DNA of 64,000 nucleotides from Nymphaea colorata (Eukaryota > Streptophyta > Magnoliopsida > Nymphaeales > Nymphaeaceae): the NCBI RefSeq assembly GCF_008831285.2, contig NC_045142.1:10039952-10103951 (forward strand), given 5' to 3'. A program made the position numbers and the translations under genes. The notes beneath the pieces were generated by a model, which was given only the letters and a program-made list of their open reading frames with translations, searched no databases and was not told where the DNA came from. Below are positions 60,360 to 64,000 of the stretch, piece after piece. How positions within the stretch are numbered: the stretch's first letter is position 1; each line of letters begins with the position of its first letter.

Positions 60360-60768
60360 AAGCATGTCAATGAATCCAATTTAGATCCGATGTCCGACTG
60401 AACCATATAAACAGGATATGAAAAAAAGTTTAAGATCTGATTAAGAATTCAGATTGGATTTGGATATCAGAAATGACATTTGACTGGATTCAAATTTAAA
60501 TCAATGTTGGTCAGATTCGGATCCGGATTGGATATAGTTATAAGTAAATATCCTACACTCAACGTTTATAATATGGTTTGAATTTGGTCTAAAATTGGTT
60601 TCGGATTCATACATTAATCTTAAAATTAGACTCGAGTTTCGGATTCGGATATTGTATAAACTTTTCTTTGTCCAAATTAAAATAAGGATCTGAATCTGAA
60701 AATATATACATCCAAAATAAGAGATATGGTAATATATATCTAATTCAAATCTGATCCATTGACATCCC
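60360..60768. mobile_element. hAT-like MITE related to the 43.0-kb copy
   Basis: The left end (ATGTCAATGAATCCAATTTA) and the right end, read inward as GGGATGTCAATGGATCAG, form imperfect inverted repeats of the TAGGGATGTCAAT family. The interior is rich in GGATTYGGAT words. The first bases of the left end have decayed and the flanks show no convincing target duplication. Confidence 0.5.
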
Positions 60769-62142
60769 GAATCGAATCATGACCTTTTCTCCCAACTCAA
60801 TATCTCTTGTTGCTCAAGCCAGTATGAAAGGAAACAAAGCTTTAAAGAATCAAATCAAATAGTTCTCACAAAGTCTTATCACTTCATTATTTGGGATCTT
60901 GGAGAGTACTTGGGTTCAACATGAAATATCAATTCCAACTTAGGAAAACGTCTAAGAACTTAAACCCATGTTGTTGAAATGAACAAGATATCAATAAGAT
61001 CGTGCATCTTCATTCAACTTAAGAGATCTTCAAATTTCTATTTCAGCTTTTCAAGAAACTGAGCATTCAATGAACTCTTTAAACTAGTTTGCCTCTTGAG
61101 ACTAGTTTCAAAGAAGACGTCAATATTCAGTTTTCATACAGGAAAACAACAAAGTATTCAAAATCCTACTATTGAAATTAGTAGATAAACAAAAATATAA
61201 GCTGAATTTAATATGTCTAAATGCTTTGTCACTAGGAACATATAACTAACTCGTATATAAATTTGAAGGGGCACTCATATATAAATAAATAGAAATGACT
61301 ACTAAGGTCATAATGTGCAAATAATGCAATTTTTGCTGACTGGTGCGGGTAATCGCCACATCAGCCCACACTTGTCTCTGTTGACGCCGAAATAAGGCCT
61401 ATAGTTTTGTTTTCATCTACAGTATTGGGAGCAAGTACAAACAATTTCACCTGCCAACAAATGTAAAACAAACCTTTGTCATTCAAGAAAGAAAAGGTAC
61501 CAGATGAACTTAATGACCATGTGATTTGCATTAAAAATCATTGGCATCCAAAAAAAAAAAAAATTGATCAACATTTAAAACAAGGAAGGAAAGAATATCT
61601 TCCTTTTTTTAAAGGTGAGTAGTTCATTCATATCCCGAAGAGAAGTTACTGTCTCCTCATATGCTCATTACCTTAAGGGTTCACAGAGCTTGCTTCGAGA
61701 CCTATTATGGTTTAAAGGGTGAGTGTTGGGTTGTGCCAGAGACCGGTATGCTACAACCCCTTGCGGTAGAAAGATGAATATCATTTAGAAAGTACATGAA
61801 CACAAATTTGTGGCTAAAGCTATACACAATAATGCAATTTACATTAACATAATATCAAAATTTTCGGCTCCAAGGATTGGCTCTCTTGCTTTTTATCAAC
61901 AATTTGTCCAATATAATCTATTCTGGAACATGAACATTATTCATGAGATCGGTCGAGAATATCCCAAATCCAAGTTGAACGTGGTGCACAACCTAGACTA
62001 TTGAAAAGCAAATTTGCTGTAGATCTGAACACAAAGTTAGAGCTTTTGTCCAATCAAAAACAAATTTATAAACCTAAAAACAACATGCCAAAAAAAAACC
62101 AAAATCTTAAATTCTAAAGTCTAGAAAAGAAGTCCCCAACCG

Positions 62143-62194
62143 TGTGTGTATATATATATATATATATAAAATATATATGTGTGTGTGTGTGTGT
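62143..62194. repeat. (TA)n/(TG)n compound microsatellite
   Basis: GTGTGTGTATATATATATAT, an interruption, then ATATATATGTGTGTGTGTGT. It lies in gene-free DNA. Confidence 0.85.
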
Positions 62195-64000
62195 CTTACG
62201 GAATATCATTTTGTATCTGGATTTAATGCCCCTTGCGTATGGCGAACGTTGATTTTAATGTGACGTTCCCTATCAGCCTTTACCAATCTATCCTAAAGAA
62301 TTAACTACTGCATGCAATATGCATTGAAAACAATTAAAAGTAATCAGACAATGAAAGTAATCAAACAAGAAAGCAAGACTACCAACTAATTAAATTATCA
62401 AAAAACTATGACCCAACAAATTAAACTGTAATTAAATGCTAGCTAGCTAAATTTAGCTCTAAGTTAGCATATAATGAAATGTTCTCAATTAACAACACTT
62501 TAAATCACGCACAAACACAAAGAAAACTAGTTCAAGTATAGAAAATATATCTTTTATCTGGCAATGGCATCAAAACTTTGGTAGCTTCTTAGTTCAAACG
62601 TTGGTATGGTAGGTTGTCCTTAGCCAAAAAGGGGATTTCTGATTCAATTGCTTCTCTATTTGGTTGCTTAATTTTTTGGGGTATGCTCTGTAATTTAAGA
62701 GGGATTAAATCAGTTTTAAATTTGAAAAAATTGGGTTCCCTATTTGATTTCATGTTTGTTAGTATTTTCCACTTCTAAAGCTTATTCTAGCCTTCCTCAG
62801 CATGTGAGGAAGAGGGTGATAGCTAGAAACAAGAAAATTCAGTTGAAAAAAGGCTACAAAAATTTTGTTGAATAGAAATTAATCTCTTTCCAACCAACTA
62901 CCTTTTTTCCTACTTTTATTTCAGTAGTAGTTTTGTTGATGTTTTTGCATGTCCCATGATTTAATTTTTCCCTAAACATGTTTACTTATGGAAAGGTAAG
63001 ATTGTTGATAGAGGCAGAGCTAGGAATCTTTCATTAGGGGACCGAACTATAGTTTCAAAATTTTAATATGTGGTCGAAATATAATTTTTCAAAAATTTTA
63101 TACCAGTTAAATGATTTTTTTTAAAACTTGCATGTTTTTTTTTTGAAAAAAATTGATGGGGGGCATTCAGCATTGCATCTTAATTTAGCTTGTTTTATCA
63201 CAGGGAGGCCATGTTATCCTTAAGTTAGAGCGTAGATATTTAATTTCAATCTAAATTTTGATTAAAGTAGGATTCTTCATGGTTAAGAAGGTTAGGATTA
63301 CTTCTGTTAATCTTTTTTCTAGTTTAGTCAGTTGATTTTAACCTTGTTTCAATCTATTTCTAGCTATTAGTGGTAACTTTGTTTTCTTAGGTTAGTGTAG
63401 AATTTTGGTGTTGATTTTATGTTTGTAGAATATGATAAGATATAGTGTATCAAGTATTCTTCTTCGTGAATATGATCTTAATTTAGATTAACATGTTATT
63501 TCATGTGTAGTGTTTTTATGTTTTTAGTCATTTTATCTTGGATTAGCTAATTTAGAGTAATAATAAGGCATTTGCTAAATTTCGTGACCATTGGATTAGT
63601 GTTAATCGAGAATTTAAGTGCGGACTTCTTCCATAGTTTATTGAGTCACAGATAGTTATTTTGATATCATGTCTTAGGTGATTACTGTTATTTGATTATA
63701 TGTGAATTGATTGTTTTTAAGAAGTTGTCTAGAGTAGGCCAATTTAAAATAATTAGGGTTTATCTTCAAGTTTTGCATCTTGTTTTGGGTATTTCACATG
63801 GAACAACGAAAAGTGCCCTCAATGTCTAACATTTTCCATGTGTGCTTAGATATTTTAGGAAAATTTTGTTGAAAAGTCAAGCCTTTTAATTATAATACAA
63901 GAAAGAGCCTCATATTTCTTATTTTCCTAAAATCAGGTTTCACTTTTATGAATAACTTTCCACCTCAATCTGCGTGGTATTAGAATATGTGAAAATCTAA

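Larger units (their letters stand above)
59786..64000. other. gene-free right end of the window
   Basis: AT-rich DNA with no supported gene. It includes a hAT-like element related to that at 43.0 kb (about 60.36-60.77 kb, ends CATGTCAATGAATCC and GATCCATTGACATCCC), (TA)n/(TG)n runs at 62.14-62.20 kb, and a CAGAGCTAGGAAT-type MITE fragment near 63.01-63.18 kb. The remainder shows nothing I can identify. Confidence 0.6.

Noticed and set aside
1..64000. CRISPR arrays, prokaryotic operons, phage or viral genes
   Set aside because: No regularly spaced repeats, no polycistronic gene layout and no viral protein motif were seen. All genes are intron-containing plant genes.

Overview
The window is nuclear DNA of a flowering plant. 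The evidence is interrupted genes with GT-AG introns, proteins of typical land-plant families, CCCTAAA-type (plant telomere) repeat blocks, a piece that looks like plastid DNA, and many short hAT-, CACTA- and SINE-type elements in AT-rich sequence. I cannot name the species. I see no bacterial, phage or viral genes, no CRISPR array and no rRNA gene.

Five protein genes can be assembled exon by exon, with reading frame and splice phase agreeing across every junction. On the + strand lie two tandem paralogues of a plant alpha/beta-hydrolase (about 15.6-20.8 kb and 28.0-34.9 kb). They share six exons and the same intron phases (1,2,0,0,1) but have almost unrelated first exons. On the - strand lie three genes. 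The first is an SRC2-like C2-domain protein (35.7-38.6 kb), whose 3' end converges on hydrolase B. The second is a plastid-type GCN5-related N-acetyltransferase (42.6-47.1 kb, four exons). The third is a nine-exon bromodomain protein (48.5-58.9 kb). All but the first gene have distinctly GC-rich first exons. The genes do not look like one pathway. The only related neighbours are the two hydrolases.

Layout: 1-5.5 kb is AT-rich gene-free DNA with a 77-bp tandem duplication and a CACTA-like remnant. At 5.5-6.3 kb a plastid-like segment appears to split a tRNA-derived SINE. At 7-15 kb there are further SINEs, an inverted-repeat MITE, a 111-bp tandem duplication carrying telomere-type repeats, hAT elements and a CACTA end. 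Hydrolase A (15.6-20.8 kb) has a hAT element nested in a SINE in its third intron. The 21-28 kb spacer holds two GC-rich hAT elements with target-site duplications, a long AGATCC-rich tract, a pyrimidine-rich tract, and a hAT-like element ending about 140-160 bp before hydrolase B. The C2 gene, an intergenic stretch, the GNAT gene and the bromodomain gene follow. The last 5 kb is gene-free.

The most notable structures are nested or duplicated mobile DNA (plastid DNA in a SINE, a hAT in a SINE, six hAT-type insertions with recognisable 8-bp duplications) and the divergence of the hydrolase first exons. I did not find a convincing undescribed biological system. All calls come from reading the sequence; no alignment or database search was run.
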